This document shows positions 27,647 to 36,383 of a stretch of 64,000 bases of DNA, in pieces. The notes under the pieces are model-generated. The model was given only the letters and a program-made list of their open reading frames with translations. It ran no database searches and was not told the DNA's origin. A program made the position numbers and the translations under genes. Origin of the DNA: Mycolicibacterium baixiangningiae (GTDB taxonomy: Bacteria; Actinomycetota; Actinomycetes; Mycobacteriales; Mycobacteriaceae); the NCBI RefSeq assembly GCF_016313185.1, contig NZ_CP066218.1, positions 5,270,001 through 5,334,000 on the forward strand, in the 5' to 3' direction. The first letter of the stretch is position 1, and each line of letters starts with the position of its first letter.

Positions 27647-28758
27647 CCGACACCGTGGCATCGGACTCCGCAACGCCCGTGGTGGGCAAGTTGTCCACGT
27701 TGGACCGCTACCTGCCGGTGTGGATCGGGGTCGCGATGGCCGCCGGTCTGCTGCTGGGGCGATGGATCCCGGGTGTGAACACAGCCCTGGAAAGGGTTCA
27801 GGTAGACGGCATTTCGCTACCGATCGCGCTCGGTCTGTTGATCATGATGTACCCGGTGCTGGCCAAAGTGCGCTACGACCGCCTCGACACCGTGACCGGT
27901 GACCGCAGACTCCTGCTGAGTTCGCTGTTCTTGAACTGGGTGTTCGGGCCCGCGTTGATGTTCGCGTTGGCCTGGCTGATGCTGCCGGATCTGCCGGAGT
28001 ACCGGACCGGACTGATCATCGTCGGGCTGGCCCGCTGCATCGCCATGGTCATCATCTGGAATGACCTGGCCTGCGGCGATCGGGAAGCCGCCGCCGTCCT
28101 GGTCGCGCTGAACTCGATCTTCCAGGTCATCATGTTCGCCGTCCTGGGCTGGTTCTACCTGTCGGTACTGCCCGGCTGGCTCGGCCTCGAACAGACCACC
28201 ATCAGCACCTCCCCCTGGCAGATCGCCAAATCGGTCCTGATCTTCCTGGGCATCCCGCTGCTGGCCGGCTACCTGTCCCGCCGACTCGGCGAGAAGACCA
28301 AGGGCCGCGACTGGTACGAGACCGAGTTCCTGCCCCGGATCGGACCGTGGGCGCTCTACGGGCTGCTGTTCACCATCGTGGTCCTGTTCGCGCTGCAAGG
28401 CGAGCAGATCACCAGCCAACCGCTCGACGTGGTCCGGATCGCACTTCCCCTGCTCGCGTATTTCGCCATCATGTGGGGCGGCGGCTATCTGCTCGGCGCC
28501 GCGATCGGCTTGGGATACCAGCGCACCACCACGCTCGCCTTCACCGCCGCCGGCAACAACTTCGAACTCGCTATCGCGGTGGCGATCGCCACCTACGGCG
28601 CCACGTCCGGCCAAGCCCTTGCCGGGGTGGTCGGCCCACTGATCGAAGTCCCCGTACTCGTCGCCCTCGTCTACGTCTCGCTGGCGCTGCGCCGACGCTT
28701 CACCGACCACACCGTCGCACCCGTCTCAGCCCCCTCATCGACGACGAAGGAGTCCTAA
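27643..28758 (+). CDS. acr3: ACR3-family arsenite efflux permease
   Basis: 371 residues with about ten transmembrane helices. ACR3 hallmarks: GLARCIAMVIIWNDLACGD with the conserved Cys essential for As(III) transport, ALNSIFQVIMFAVLGWFYL, and TLAFTAAGNNFELAIAVAIA with the conserved Glu. Exports arsenite from the cytoplasm using the proton gradient. Translationally coupled to arsR1 (ATGA) and followed 4 bp later by arsC. Not the ArsB type. Confidence 0.95.
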   Translation: MTDTVASDSATPVVGKLSTLDRYLPVWIGVAMAAGLLLGRWIPGVNTALERVQVDGISLPIALGLLIMMYPVLAKVRYDRLDTVTGDRRLLLSSLFLNWVFGPALMFALAWLMLPDLPEYRTGLIIVGLARCIAMVIIWNDLACGDREAAAVLVALNSIFQVIMFAVLGWFYLSVLPGWLGLEQTTISTSPWQIAKSVLIFLGIPLLAGYLSRRLGEKTKGRDWYETEFLPRIGPWALYGLLFTIVVLFALQGEQITSQPLDVVRIALPLLAYFAIMWGGGYLLGAAIGLGYQRTTTLAFTAAGNNFELAIAVAIATYGATSGQALAGVVGPLIEVPVLVALVYVSLALRRRFTDHTVAPVSAPSSTTKES

Positions 28759-28762
28759 CACC

Positions 28763-29437
28763 ATGGTCGACAGCCCCACCGCCCCGGCCGAGCACCCGCA
28801 CCGCGACCTGTCCATCGATCAGCAGCACGCCCTGAGAACCGCGGCCACCCGGTTGGAGCGCGACTTCGCCGACACGTTCGGCGTCGACACCATCGAACGG
28901 TTCCTGCACACCTCGTACGACCAATTCGCCGGTCGCGCAACGATTCCGAACTTCCTGCCGCTGCTCGCCGAACGGTTCGCCCGCCAACGCCTGCACGCCC
29001 TGGCCCGGGTAGAAGGCAAGATCAGCGACGGTAAACCCACCGTCCTGTTCCTGTGCACCCACAACGCCGGCCGCTCCCAGATGGCGCTGGGTTTCTTCAC
29101 CCACCTCGCCGGTGACGACGCCGTGTCCTGGTCGGGGGGCTCTGAGCCTGGGGATCACATCAACCCGTCCGCAATCGAAGCGATGGCTGAGGTCGGCATC
29201 GACATCACCGGCGAGTTCCCCAAACCGTGGACCGACGAAATCGTGCAGGCCGCCGACGTGGTGGTCACCATGGGCTGCGGGGATGCCTGCCCAGTGTTCC
29301 CCGGCAAGCGCTACGAGAACTGGGAGCTGCCCGACCCTGCGGGGCAGGACGTCGATGCGGTCCGCCCCATCCGCGACGACATCGAAGAACGTGTGCGTCG
29401 CCTGCTCGCAGAACTCGACGTCACCGCCACCAGGTAG
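28763..29437 (+). CDS. arsC: Arsenate reductase ArsC, LMW-phosphatase type with N-terminal helical domain
   Basis: 224 residues. Residues 1-90 form an N-terminal helical region (DFADTFGVDTIERFLHTSYD) found fused to many actinobacterial arsenate reductases. The catalytic domain has CTHNAGRSQMA with nucleophile Cys98, and Cys172 and Cys176 in MGCGDACPVFPGKRYENW as resolving thiols, then WELPDPAG with the general-acid Asp. Reduces arsenate to arsenite for export by ACR3; mycothiol or thioredoxin supplies electrons in relatives. Shine-Dalgarno AAGGAG lies upstream. Confidence 0.93.
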   Translation: MVDSPTAPAEHPHRDLSIDQQHALRTAATRLERDFADTFGVDTIERFLHTSYDQFAGRATIPNFLPLLAERFARQRLHALARVEGKISDGKPTVLFLCTHNAGRSQMALGFFTHLAGDDAVSWSGGSEPGDHINPSAIEAMAEVGIDITGEFPKPWTDEIVQAADVVVTMGCGDACPVFPGKRYENWELPDPAGQDVDAVRPIRDDIEERVRRLLAELDVTATR

Positions 29438-29456
29438 CAACCCCAAAGGTGCGCGG

Positions 29457-30677
29457 TCAGACCCGAATGATCGGTGCGGGTGTCCGCACTCGCGGTGTGG
29501 TGGCCATCGCCAACAGCGCCCCCGCGGCAGCGATCGCCCCGAGAACGACGAACATGGCGGCGTAGCCGCCGAGCACACTGGCCAGCGCGGCACCGACGAA
29601 CGGCCCGACCGCGGTGGCGATCATGACCGGCGCGGACAGGAAGCCGCTCAGATGGCCATAGTGGGTGGAGCCCCAACGCTCGGTGACCGCGGTTGCCTGC
29701 AGCAGCGTCATGATCCCGCGCATCACCCCTGCCCCGATCGCGACCGCCACCAGCGCCGCGTAAGCGCTGAAGGCGCCGAGGAGTGCGGTGCTGACCGCCA
29801 CGCCTGCCATGACGATCACTGTCCGGGGCACGACGCCGACGCGGCGCACCAGGGTTTGATAACCGAGGCGGCCCAGCACTTGTCCCGCACCCCCGAGCCC
29901 GAGTGCGACAGCGGCGGCGCCGGTGCTGATACCGCGTTGAGTCATCAGCGGCACCAGGTTGGCGATCACCGCGTACGACGCCAGCCCGGCGAGTGCGAAC
30001 GCCGCCATCAACGCCAGGAAAGGCCCGCTGCGCACGGTGCGGGTCGGCGCCTCGACCTCGTGCTTGGTGGGCATCGAAGGCCACGGCCGACGCAGCCCGA
30101 AGAGATGCGCCGGAATGGTGACCGCTGCCATGACGGCGGCCAGGATCAGATAGGTGTGCCGCCAACCCATTTGAGCCGACAATGCCGCGGTCAGGGGCGC
30201 GAACACGGTGCTGGCGAAACCGGCCACCAGCGTCAACACCGTCAGCGCGCGCACCGCGTCGGTGCCGAAGAACCGCGTCAGCGCCGCGAACGCGGGCGCG
30301 TAGAACACCGCGCTCATCGCGATGCCGGCGAGAACCCAGGCAGCCACGAACCAGCCGAAGTTCGGTGCGGCCACCACCGCCAGCACCGAAACGACACCCA
30401 GTACCGAACCGGCCGTCATGATCCAGCGCGGGCCGATGCGGTCCAGCCACCGTCCCACCGGGATCCCCATCACCGCCGAGGTCACCAAACCGGCCGAGAA
30501 CGCCGCGGTCACCGCGGGCGCCGACCACCCGGTGTCTGCGCTGATCTGCTCTGACAGCACGGTGAAGGCGTAGTACAGCACGCCCCAACTGGTGATCTCG
30601 GTGATGCACAGAGTCACCAGCACCCAGCGCAGTCGGTGGGCCGCGCTGGGTGCTGCATGAGGATTCTCGTCGGTCAT
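29457..30677 (-). CDS. MFS transporter in the arsenic locus
   Basis: 406 residues, 12 predicted helices. The major facilitator loop motif VGRWLDRIGPRWIM lies between helices 2 and 3, and a second-half counterpart is GRLGYQTLVRRVGVVPRTVI. Similar to the monocarboxylate/oxalate-formate branch. Its ATG overlaps the FAD-oxidoreductase stop by 4 bp, so the two are one transcript; convergent with arsC. Likely exports an arsenic species or conjugate produced by the upstream flavoenzyme (inference from context). Confidence 0.82.
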   Translation of the reverse strand: MTDENPHAAPSAAHRLRWVLVTLCITEITSWGVLYYAFTVLSEQISADTGWSAPAVTAAFSAGLVTSAVMGIPVGRWLDRIGPRWIMTAGSVLGVVSVLAVVAAPNFGWFVAAWVLAGIAMSAVFYAPAFAALTRFFGTDAVRALTVLTLVAGFASTVFAPLTAALSAQMGWRHTYLILAAVMAAVTIPAHLFGLRRPWPSMPTKHEVEAPTRTVRSGPFLALMAAFALAGLASYAVIANLVPLMTQRGISTGAAAVALGLGGAGQVLGRLGYQTLVRRVGVVPRTVIVMAGVAVSTALLGAFSAYAALVAVAIGAGVMRGIMTLLQATAVTERWGSTHYGHLSGFLSAPVMIATAVGPFVGAALASVLGGYAAMFVVLGAIAAAGALLAMATTPRVRTPAPIIRV

Positions 30678-32011
30678 CCGCCAACGGGGTTGAGCGACAA
30701 CGACAACGGCTGAATCGATGCCGGGGCCGGCCCGCAGCACCCGCCGCCCGAATTCTCCCCTTCCGGGCTGTCGAACAAGCCCGCCCCGTTGCACACCCCG
30801 GTATCGGGCAGTGTCAGCTCGACGCGGCGTGCAGCCTCGTGGTCGCCGGCCAGCGCGGCGGCGATGCTGCGAACCTGCTCGTAGCCGGTCATCGCCAGGA
30901 AGGTCGGCGCCCGCCCGTAGGACTTCATCCCCACGATGTACAGATCCGGTTCGGGATGGGCCAACTCGGCGGCACCGTGCGGCAACACACTGCCACAAGA
31001 ATGCGCGTTCGGATCGATCGATGGTGCCAGCTTGATCGGAGCCTGCAGGATCGGATCCAGCTCGATGCGTATCTCCGACAGGAACGACAGGTCCGGTCGG
31101 AAACCAGTGAAAACCAGCACCTGATCAGCAGGCGGCAGCGCCCGGCCGTCCTCCGCGGTCACCACAGCGCGCCCGTCCACCAGGTCGACGCGCTCAGTGC
31201 GGAACCCGGTCGACAGCGAGACCCGGCCCGCCTCCACCGCTTCCCTGGATCGGACACCCAACGCACCACGCTCCGGCAGCTCATCGGCCGCGCCGCCGCC
31301 GAAGGTGTCGTCGGACACCCCGCGCCGCAGCACCCAGGTCACCGTCGTCGACGACTCCTTGCGCGCCACCTCGCCGAGCTGGATCACCGCCGTCATCGCC
31401 GAATGCCCGCTGCCGACGACCACCACATGCTTGCCCGCCAGCGCCGAGGCCTGCGCAAGCGTCGGCGGGACGTACGTCAGCACGCCAGCGGCCGCGGCCG
31501 CACGCTCCCCGATGGCGGGAACACCGTCAGCGCCAGCAGGATTGGGCTGCCCCCACGTGCCCGAGGCGTCGATGACCGCCCGTGCCTGCACCCGGTATTC
31601 AGTCCCCTCGGCGCTACTCACGTGCACCACGAACGGCGCCTCTTCGCGGCCCGGGCTGACCAGCCGGTCCCGGCCGAGCCGTGACACCGCCCCCACTCGC
31701 GCGCCGTATTGCACCCGCGTGCCCAGAGCGTTCGCCAGCGGCGTCAGGTAGTCGTCGATCCACTCTCGGCCGGTGGGGAAACCCGCCTCGGGAGCCGTCC
31801 AGCCCGTCGGCTCCAGCAACCGCGCGGCAGCCGGATCCACCAATTCGGGCCACGGCGAGAAGGTGCGCACGTGCTCCCATTGCTCGACCGCCGACCCCGG
31901 GCCCTGGCCGGCCTCGAACACCAGTGGTGTGAGTCCACGCTCCAGCAGGTGCGCGGCCGCCGCCATGCCCAGCGGCCCGGCACCGATCACCACGACGGGC
32001 AGTTCGGACAT
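30674..32011 (-). CDS. ArsO-like FAD/NAD(P) flavoprotein
   Basis: 445 residues. Two dinucleotide-binding folds: VVVIGAGPLGMAAAAHLLER at the N-terminus and VVVVGSGHSAMTAVIQL mid-protein, in the arrangement of flavin monooxygenases and ArsO-type proteins. The C-terminal tail contains GVCNGAGLF and GGGCCGP, an unusual Cys-rich end that could bind As(III). It lies in the ars cluster, divergent from arsR2, with a TCGA-N6-TCGA operator 14 nt before its start. Probable role: NADPH-dependent oxidation of arsenical substrates; unproven. Confidence 0.8.
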   Translation of the reverse strand: MSELPVVVIGAGPLGMAAAAHLLERGLTPLVFEAGQGPGSAVEQWEHVRTFSPWPELVDPAAARLLEPTGWTAPEAGFPTGREWIDDYLTPLANALGTRVQYGARVGAVSRLGRDRLVSPGREEAPFVVHVSSAEGTEYRVQARAVIDASGTWGQPNPAGADGVPAIGERAAAAAGVLTYVPPTLAQASALAGKHVVVVGSGHSAMTAVIQLGEVARKESSTTVTWVLRRGVSDDTFGGGAADELPERGALGVRSREAVEAGRVSLSTGFRTERVDLVDGRAVVTAEDGRALPPADQVLVFTGFRPDLSFLSEIRIELDPILQAPIKLAPSIDPNAHSCGSVLPHGAAELAHPEPDLYIVGMKSYGRAPTFLAMTGYEQVRSIAAALAGDHEAARRVELTLPDTGVCNGAGLFDSPEGENSGGGCCGPAPASIQPLSLSLNPVGG

Positions 32012-32024
32012 CCTCGACCCCTCT

Positions 32025-32042
32025 CATCGACATTCTTCGATG
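32025..32042. promoter_or_regulatory. ArsR operator O1 (FAD gene side)
   Basis: Perfect palindrome CATCGA-N6-TCGATG between the divergent FAD-oxidoreductase and arsR2 genes. Confidence 0.65.
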
Positions 32043-32060
32043 GATCGATCGTCCTCGACC

Positions 32061-32078
32061 CATCGATGATTGTCAATG
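32061..32078. promoter_or_regulatory. ArsR operator O2 (arsR2 side)
   Basis: CATCGA-N6-TCAATG, one mismatch from O1 and 36 bp from it centre to centre, 12 nt before the arsR2 start. Confidence 0.6.
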
Positions 32079-32089
32079 CGTGTGACAGA

Positions 32090-32458
32090 ATGAATCGCAT
32101 GGCGTCCGTGACCGCTCCCGTGACGACCAGTGACGTGACCGCCTGCTGCTCCCCGCTCACCGGCGGCGCGCTGGACACGGCGGCCGCCGAGCGCCTCGCC
32201 TCGGTGTTCAAAGCCCTTGCCGATCCCGCGCGGGTGAAGCTGGTATCGCTGATCGCGGCGTCGGACGGCGGTGAAGCGTGCGTCTGCGACCTCACCGAAC
32301 CCCTTGGACTGTCCCAGCCCACCGTGTCGCACCACATGAAGATGCTCGTCGACACCGGTCTCGTGACCCGTGACCAACGTGGCAAGTGGGCCTACTACCG
32401 GGTCGATTCCGAGGCGTTGGACCGTATCGCCGCCGCGGTTTCGACACACGCGCGGTAA
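32090..32458 (+). CDS. arsR: ArsR-family metalloid-responsive repressor (arsR2)
   Basis: 122 residues from the ATG at 32090; the ATG at 32099 is equally possible. Winged helix with LGLSQPTVSHHMKMLVDTGL, wing KWAYYRVDSEAL, and the inducer site EACVCDLTEP. An N-terminal TACCSPLTGG supplies a further Cys pair, as in arsR1. Divergent from the FAD/MFS pair with two shared operators, so it probably controls both directions. Confidence 0.92.
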   Translation: MNRMASVTAPVTTSDVTACCSPLTGGALDTAAAERLASVFKALADPARVKLVSLIAASDGGEACVCDLTEPLGLSQPTVSHHMKMLVDTGLVTRDQRGKWAYYRVDSEALDRIAAAVSTHAR

Positions 32459-32490
32459 CGAGGCGCTCACCGCCGCCTGACCCCGAACGC

Positions 32491-33351
32491 TCACGCCGGC
32501 ACGTGCTGCGATTCGGCCGCCGCGGGGCTGAGGTCGGCACGCGTCAGTTGCCGGGCGGGCGGATTCGGCAGCTCCATCCGCCGGGTGATCCGCAGCCCGG
32601 CATCGATGTGCACCAACTCCCCCGGCGTCATCGGCTGCCACCGCTCGTCGTCCATCGGCTCGCTCGCGAAGACCACTGCCGGCTGTTCGACGAGGTGCGC
32701 ACTGCTGGCGCTGATCCGGTTGGTACGCAGAGTGAACTCGGCCCCGTCGGCCGCGGTCCGATCGAGTAGGTACAGCGCGTGGGTGTCCGGATACCGCAGC
32801 GCCCACATGTCAGTGGGCGTGGCCAGCAGCAGGTTCACCGCGTAGATCGGCACGCTGTCGGCCAGCCAGTGCAGTGCGTCCGCGATTCCTGCCCCGACGT
32901 CGCCGTCGCGCGCCCGCACCGACGCGGTGATCAGCGCGAAGACCCGCTCGGAATCGGTCTCGCCACGGACGAGGTCGCTGACGCCGAGCTCGTGCAGCCG
33001 GGCGTCGAGAGTGTCGAGGCCTTCCACCACTCCGTTGTGCGCGAAGAGGCGTCCGTCCTGCAGGAAGGGGTGGCTGTTGCGCACCTCCAGGGATCCCGTG
33101 GTGGCGTAGCGGACGTGCGCGATGAACGTGGTACCGGTCAGCTCCTGGGCTTCGTCGGTGAATTCGGCGTCGCGCCACGCGGCGATCGGCTGCTTACGCA
33201 CGTCTGGTGTGCCGTCCGGGCGGAAAACGCCCAGACCTGTGCCGTCGGGGTTGCGCCGGCTCTGCTCGGCGAGGTTGTCGGGCGCCTGCAACAGCCAGAA
33301 CGTGGCCTTCACCGCGCGGCCGTCGGCATGCAACCCGAAGAGGCGGCACAT
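32491..33351 (-). CDS. Class II glutamine amidotransferase
   Basis: 286 residues. The N-terminal nucleophile is Cys2 (MCRLFGLHADG). Other NTN-type motifs: RRNPDGTGLGVF, FIAHVRYATTG, NSHPFLQDGRLFAHNGVVEG and TDSERVFALI. Resembles the YafJ/EgtC group; mycobacterial EgtC itself belongs to the egt cluster, which begins at the far end of this window, so this is a separate paralogue. Hydrolyses a gamma-glutamyl bond, substrate unknown. The ATG has GGAGG 7-8 nt upstream. A longer reading frame upstream is antisense shadow. Confidence 0.88.
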   Translation of the reverse strand: MCRLFGLHADGRAVKATFWLLQAPDNLAEQSRRNPDGTGLGVFRPDGTPDVRKQPIAAWRDAEFTDEAQELTGTTFIAHVRYATTGSLEVRNSHPFLQDGRLFAHNGVVEGLDTLDARLHELGVSDLVRGETDSERVFALITASVRARDGDVGAGIADALHWLADSVPIYAVNLLLATPTDMWALRYPDTHALYLLDRTAADGAEFTLRTNRISASSAHLVEQPAVVFASEPMDDERWQPMTPGELVHIDAGLRITRRMELPNPPARQLTRADLSPAAAESQHVPA

Positions 33352-33440
33352 CCCATCACCTCCTGCCGGAGCGTCCCGAACACATCCTTCCTGTCTACTC
33401 CGTGCCGACGCCCCCCGACGCGTCCCAACCAAGTGGTGGA

Positions 33441-33446
33441 TAGGCT
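33441..33446 (+). promoter_or_regulatory. -10 box, leaderless start of thioesterase gene
   Basis: TAGGCT lies 7 nt before the GTG at 33454 and argues for that start over the GTGs at 33433 and 33436. Confidence 0.5.
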
Positions 33447-33453
33447 GCCGAAG

Positions 33454-34266
33454 GTGACCGCGCTCCACGAGACCCTGCCGCACGGCGCTAGCTGGATCGC
33501 GCGTCTCCTCGAATTCGAATGCGACGGCGACACCTTCCTCGCACCGCAGGTCACCAGTGGCCCGGCGCAACGACTGTTCGGCGGGCTGATCGCCGCGCAG
33601 GCGCTGGGCGCAGCCGGGGCGACGGTCGATCCCGACAAGCGGGCGCAGTCGCTGCACGCCTACTTCGTCCGCGGCGGCAAGTACGGCATCGACGTCGAAA
33701 TGCAGGTCGAGCGCACCCGCGACGGCCGATCGTTCGACACCCGGCGCGTCACCGCCATCCAGGAGGGCAAGGTCATCCTCGAGATGATCACGTCGTTCCA
33801 TCGCCCAGAGGAGAGCGCCGACTGGTATCCCCAGCGACCGGCGGCGCTCACGTTCGACGATGCGGTGGCGAAAGCCCCCGACCTGGAGTCGGTGGACCGT
33901 TTCGAGATCCGCTGCCGGCGCGACGATACGTCGCCGTTCGCCGTCCCGCCGTTCTGGATCCGCACCCGCGACCCGATCGAGGACGATCCGCTCATCCGGG
34001 CGTGCATGCTGACCTACATGTCTGACCTGGGACCGGTCCCCGCCGCCCGCCCCTCTGGTGCGCCCGACGAACCGGGCGTCGGAATGGCCGCATCGCTGGA
34101 CCATTCGGTGTGGTTCCACCGGCCGTTCGATCCGCACCGCTGGCACCGCTACGAGGTCAGCGGGGTCAACAACAGTGACGCCCGCGGCCTGGCCGTCGGT
34201 TCTCTGTACGACGACGGCGGTGTGCTGATCGCCAGCACCACCCAGGAAGCGCTCTGGCGGTTCTGA
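33454..34266 (+). CDS. Acyl-CoA thioesterase II (TesB-like)
   Basis: 270 residues with a double hot-dog fold. First half: FGGLIAAQALGAAGATVDPD and LHAYFVRGGKYGIDVEMQVE followed by RDGRSFDTRRVTAIQEGKVI. Second half: MAASLDHSVWFHRPFDPHRW, which carries the catalytic Asp-(Thr)-Gln network region typical of TesB. Hydrolyses medium- or long-chain acyl-CoAs in the cytoplasm. Start chosen from the -10 box. Divergent from the amidotransferase. Confidence 0.93.
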   Translation: MTALHETLPHGASWIARLLEFECDGDTFLAPQVTSGPAQRLFGGLIAAQALGAAGATVDPDKRAQSLHAYFVRGGKYGIDVEMQVERTRDGRSFDTRRVTAIQEGKVILEMITSFHRPEESADWYPQRPAALTFDDAVAKAPDLESVDRFEIRCRRDDTSPFAVPPFWIRTRDPIEDDPLIRACMLTYMSDLGPVPAARPSGAPDEPGVGMAASLDHSVWFHRPFDPHRWHRYEVSGVNNSDARGLAVGSLYDDGGVLIASTTQEALWRF

Positions 34267-34329
34267 CGACACGATCACACCCGGCCGAAAACGGATTGGA
34301 CAGCCCAAGCAGCGGGTAAGTCCACCGGC

Positions 34330-35361
34330 GTGACTTACGCGCCGATCTTGGTTGATCCGTTGTTGCCCGACGCACGGGGCCCCATCTCGCTGGCCGTGCT
34401 GAATCTGCTCACCGAGCGGGCACCGCGCAACCACCTGGCCCGCATCGAGGCGTCACTGGCCGACTCCGACCCGTACGGCATCGACCTGCAGTTGGCGCTC
34501 TACGTCTGCTACGAACTGCACTACCGCGGCTTCGCCGGCGTGGACCCGCACTGGGAGTGGAACGCCGGCCTGCTTCACCTGCGCGGGCAGATGGAGCAGT
34601 CGTTCCTCACCGCGGTGCGTCGCGATGTCGGCGAGATCGACCCGGACCAGACGGCCGCCGACGAGATGACCGCACTCGCCGTCGAACCGGTCGACGGCCA
34701 CCCCGACGCCAGCGGCCCGTCGTACTTCCTGCGCGACAAGGGCACGTGGGAGCACATGCGCGAATACTTCGTGCACCGCTCGCTGTATCACCTCAAGGAG
34801 GGCGATCCACACGCGTTCGCCATCCCCCGCCTGACCGGACAGGCGAAGGCCTCCTTCGTCGCAGTCGAATTCGACGAGTTCGGCGGCGGCCGGGGCCCGC
34901 AGCTGCACCAGCAGCTGTTCGCCGACCTGATGGCGGCCGCGGACCTGGACGCCTCCTACCTGGGCTACATCAACGACGTCCCCGCCGAGGCGCTGGCGGC
35001 GGTGAACCTGATGTCACTGTTCGGGCTGCACCGCGCGCTGCGTGGAGCCGTGGTCGGCCACTTCGCCTCCACCGAGATCACCTCGTCACCCGGTTCACGC
35101 CGACTCGTCGACGCGCTGGAGCGGATGGGCGCGCCGGATACATGCGCGGCGTTCTACCGCGAGCACGTGGAGGCCGACGCCGTTCACGAACAGGTGGTGC
35201 GCACCGACGTGGTGGGTGACCTGGTGGCCCGGGAACCGCACCTGGACACCGACGTGGTGTTCGGTATCCGGGCGCATGCGCTGGTCGAGAACATGCTGGC
35301 CGATCACCTGATGAAGTGCTGGACGGCGGGCGAGACCTCGCTACGCCGACCGCTGTCCTGA
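34330..35361 (+). CDS. Iron-containing redox enzyme family protein (heme-oxygenase-like diiron fold)
   Basis: 343 residues, all-helical. Candidate iron ligands: Glu and His in YVCYELHYRGF, Glu in HLRGQMEQSF, Glu in VAVEFDEFGGGRG, and the HVEADAVHE segment, whose E-x2-x3-HE pattern is the third-helix signature of HDO-superfamily oxidases. Members oxidise fatty acids or amino-acid-derived substrates; the substrate here is unknown. Its 3' end overlaps the convergent CDGSH gene by 21 bp. GTG start. Confidence 0.8.
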   Translation: MTYAPILVDPLLPDARGPISLAVLNLLTERAPRNHLARIEASLADSDPYGIDLQLALYVCYELHYRGFAGVDPHWEWNAGLLHLRGQMEQSFLTAVRRDVGEIDPDQTAADEMTALAVEPVDGHPDASGPSYFLRDKGTWEHMREYFVHRSLYHLKEGDPHAFAIPRLTGQAKASFVAVEFDEFGGGRGPQLHQQLFADLMAAADLDASYLGYINDVPAEALAAVNLMSLFGLHRALRGAVVGHFASTEITSSPGSRRLVDALERMGAPDTCAAFYREHVEADAVHEQVVRTDVVGDLVAREPHLDTDVVFGIRAHALVENMLADHLMKCWTAGETSLRRPLS

Positions 35362-35577
35362 CGGAGCCGACGAGGGAGACGGGTCGTCGTCGCCACGGCG
35401 ACGCCGACGATGGCTGGTATCGCACAGCGGATAAGTCTTGCTGCGTTTGCACGCGCAGATCGCGACCATGAAACGGTCCGATTCCACGACGCTGCCGTCG
35501 GGTAGCTCGATGCGGACCGGCCCCTGCACCATGATGGGGCCGCCCTGCACCACCCGCACGGTGCGCGGTTCGGTCAC
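35341..35577 (-). CDS. CDGSH iron-sulfur domain protein
   Basis: 78 residues from the GTG that overlaps the methyltransferase stop (GTGA). The cluster motif CACKRSKTYPLCDTSH fits C-x-C-x2-(S/T)-x3-P-x-C-D-x2-H, binding one [2Fe-2S] with 3 Cys and 1 His. A preceding beta-rich segment (GPVRIELPDGSVVESDRFMV) and a basic, Ser/Pro-rich tail complete it. Likely an electron carrier. A plausible redox partner of the diiron protein encoded opposite (inference). Confidence 0.9.
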   Translation of the reverse strand: MTEPRTVRVVQGGPIMVQGPVRIELPDGSVVESDRFMVAICACKRSKTYPLCDTSHRRRRRGDDDPSPSSAPSGQRSA

Positions 35578-36269
35578 GGTTTGTCCGCGCGGATGACCAG
35601 CAGCTCCTCTTCGCGACGGCCCGGATCGAGCCGGCCCGTCTCCTCCAGCCATTCGGCGCGTGCGGTCAGCACCGGGCCGAACGGAATCCACTGCCATGCA
35701 ATCACTTTCGCATCCAGCCCAGCGCTCGACAACGCTGCCAGGGTCCGGCGCGGATCGGCGAACTCCGACTGCACGAGCAGCAGGCTGCCACCGTCGGCGA
35801 GCAGATCCGGCAAGGCCTCGCACAGCGGGTCGAGCACGAGCCGGCCGTCGTAACCGGCGTCCCAGGCACGCGCGGGGCCGACGGTCGACGGCACCGGCGC
35901 GCGATCGGCCTCCGGGGCGTGCGGGATGTACGGCGGGTTGCAGGTCACCAGATCGAACGGCGCGAATTCCACCGCCCGCGCCCAGGACCCGAGATGAACG
36001 TCCACTTCCGCACCGGCGCCCAGTGCGTTGCCGCGCGCACAGCGCACGGCTTTGGGGCAGATGTCGAAGGCCGTGACCGACGAGGCGCCCTGCAGGGCGG
36101 CGTTGACCGCCACCACTCCACTACCCGTGCACAGGTCGACGACGCGACGGCCGACGGCGAGACCGGTCTTCTCCATGATGTCGATCAGGAGTTGCGAGTC
36201 TTCCTGCGGGGCGTACACGCCTTCCGCGGCGACCACGGTGTCGCGCTCGTCGGTATATGCAGTCGTCAC
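35574..36269 (-). CDS. Class I SAM methyltransferase, HemK2/Mtq2-like
   Basis: 231 residues. SAM-binding motif I VVDLCTGSGVVAVNAALQGA, acidic loop TAFDICPKAV, and the catalytic NPPY in LVTCNPPYIPHAPE, which marks N-methyltransferases acting on a planar amide or amine (Gln, Asn or adenine N6). The Mtq2-like size and ADRAPVPSTVGPARAWDAGY segment suggest a protein-glutamine or small-molecule N-methyltransferase. Co-transcribed with the CDGSH gene. Confidence 0.85.
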   Translation of the reverse strand: MTTAYTDERDTVVAAEGVYAPQEDSQLLIDIMEKTGLAVGRRVVDLCTGSGVVAVNAALQGASSVTAFDICPKAVRCARGNALGAGAEVDVHLGSWARAVEFAPFDLVTCNPPYIPHAPEADRAPVPSTVGPARAWDAGYDGRLVLDPLCEALPDLLADGGSLLLVQSEFADPRRTLAALSSAGLDAKVIAWQWIPFGPVLTARAEWLEETGRLDPGRREEELLVIRADKP

Positions 36270-36383
36270 TTCGGCCTCTCGACGTCAAGGGGTCATTTGC
36301 TGGGGTGATTAATGCCCTGTATCGCGATTGTTAAACCCGCACACCCCGTTTGCGCTGCTGTTAGGCCGGGCACCCGATCAGGC

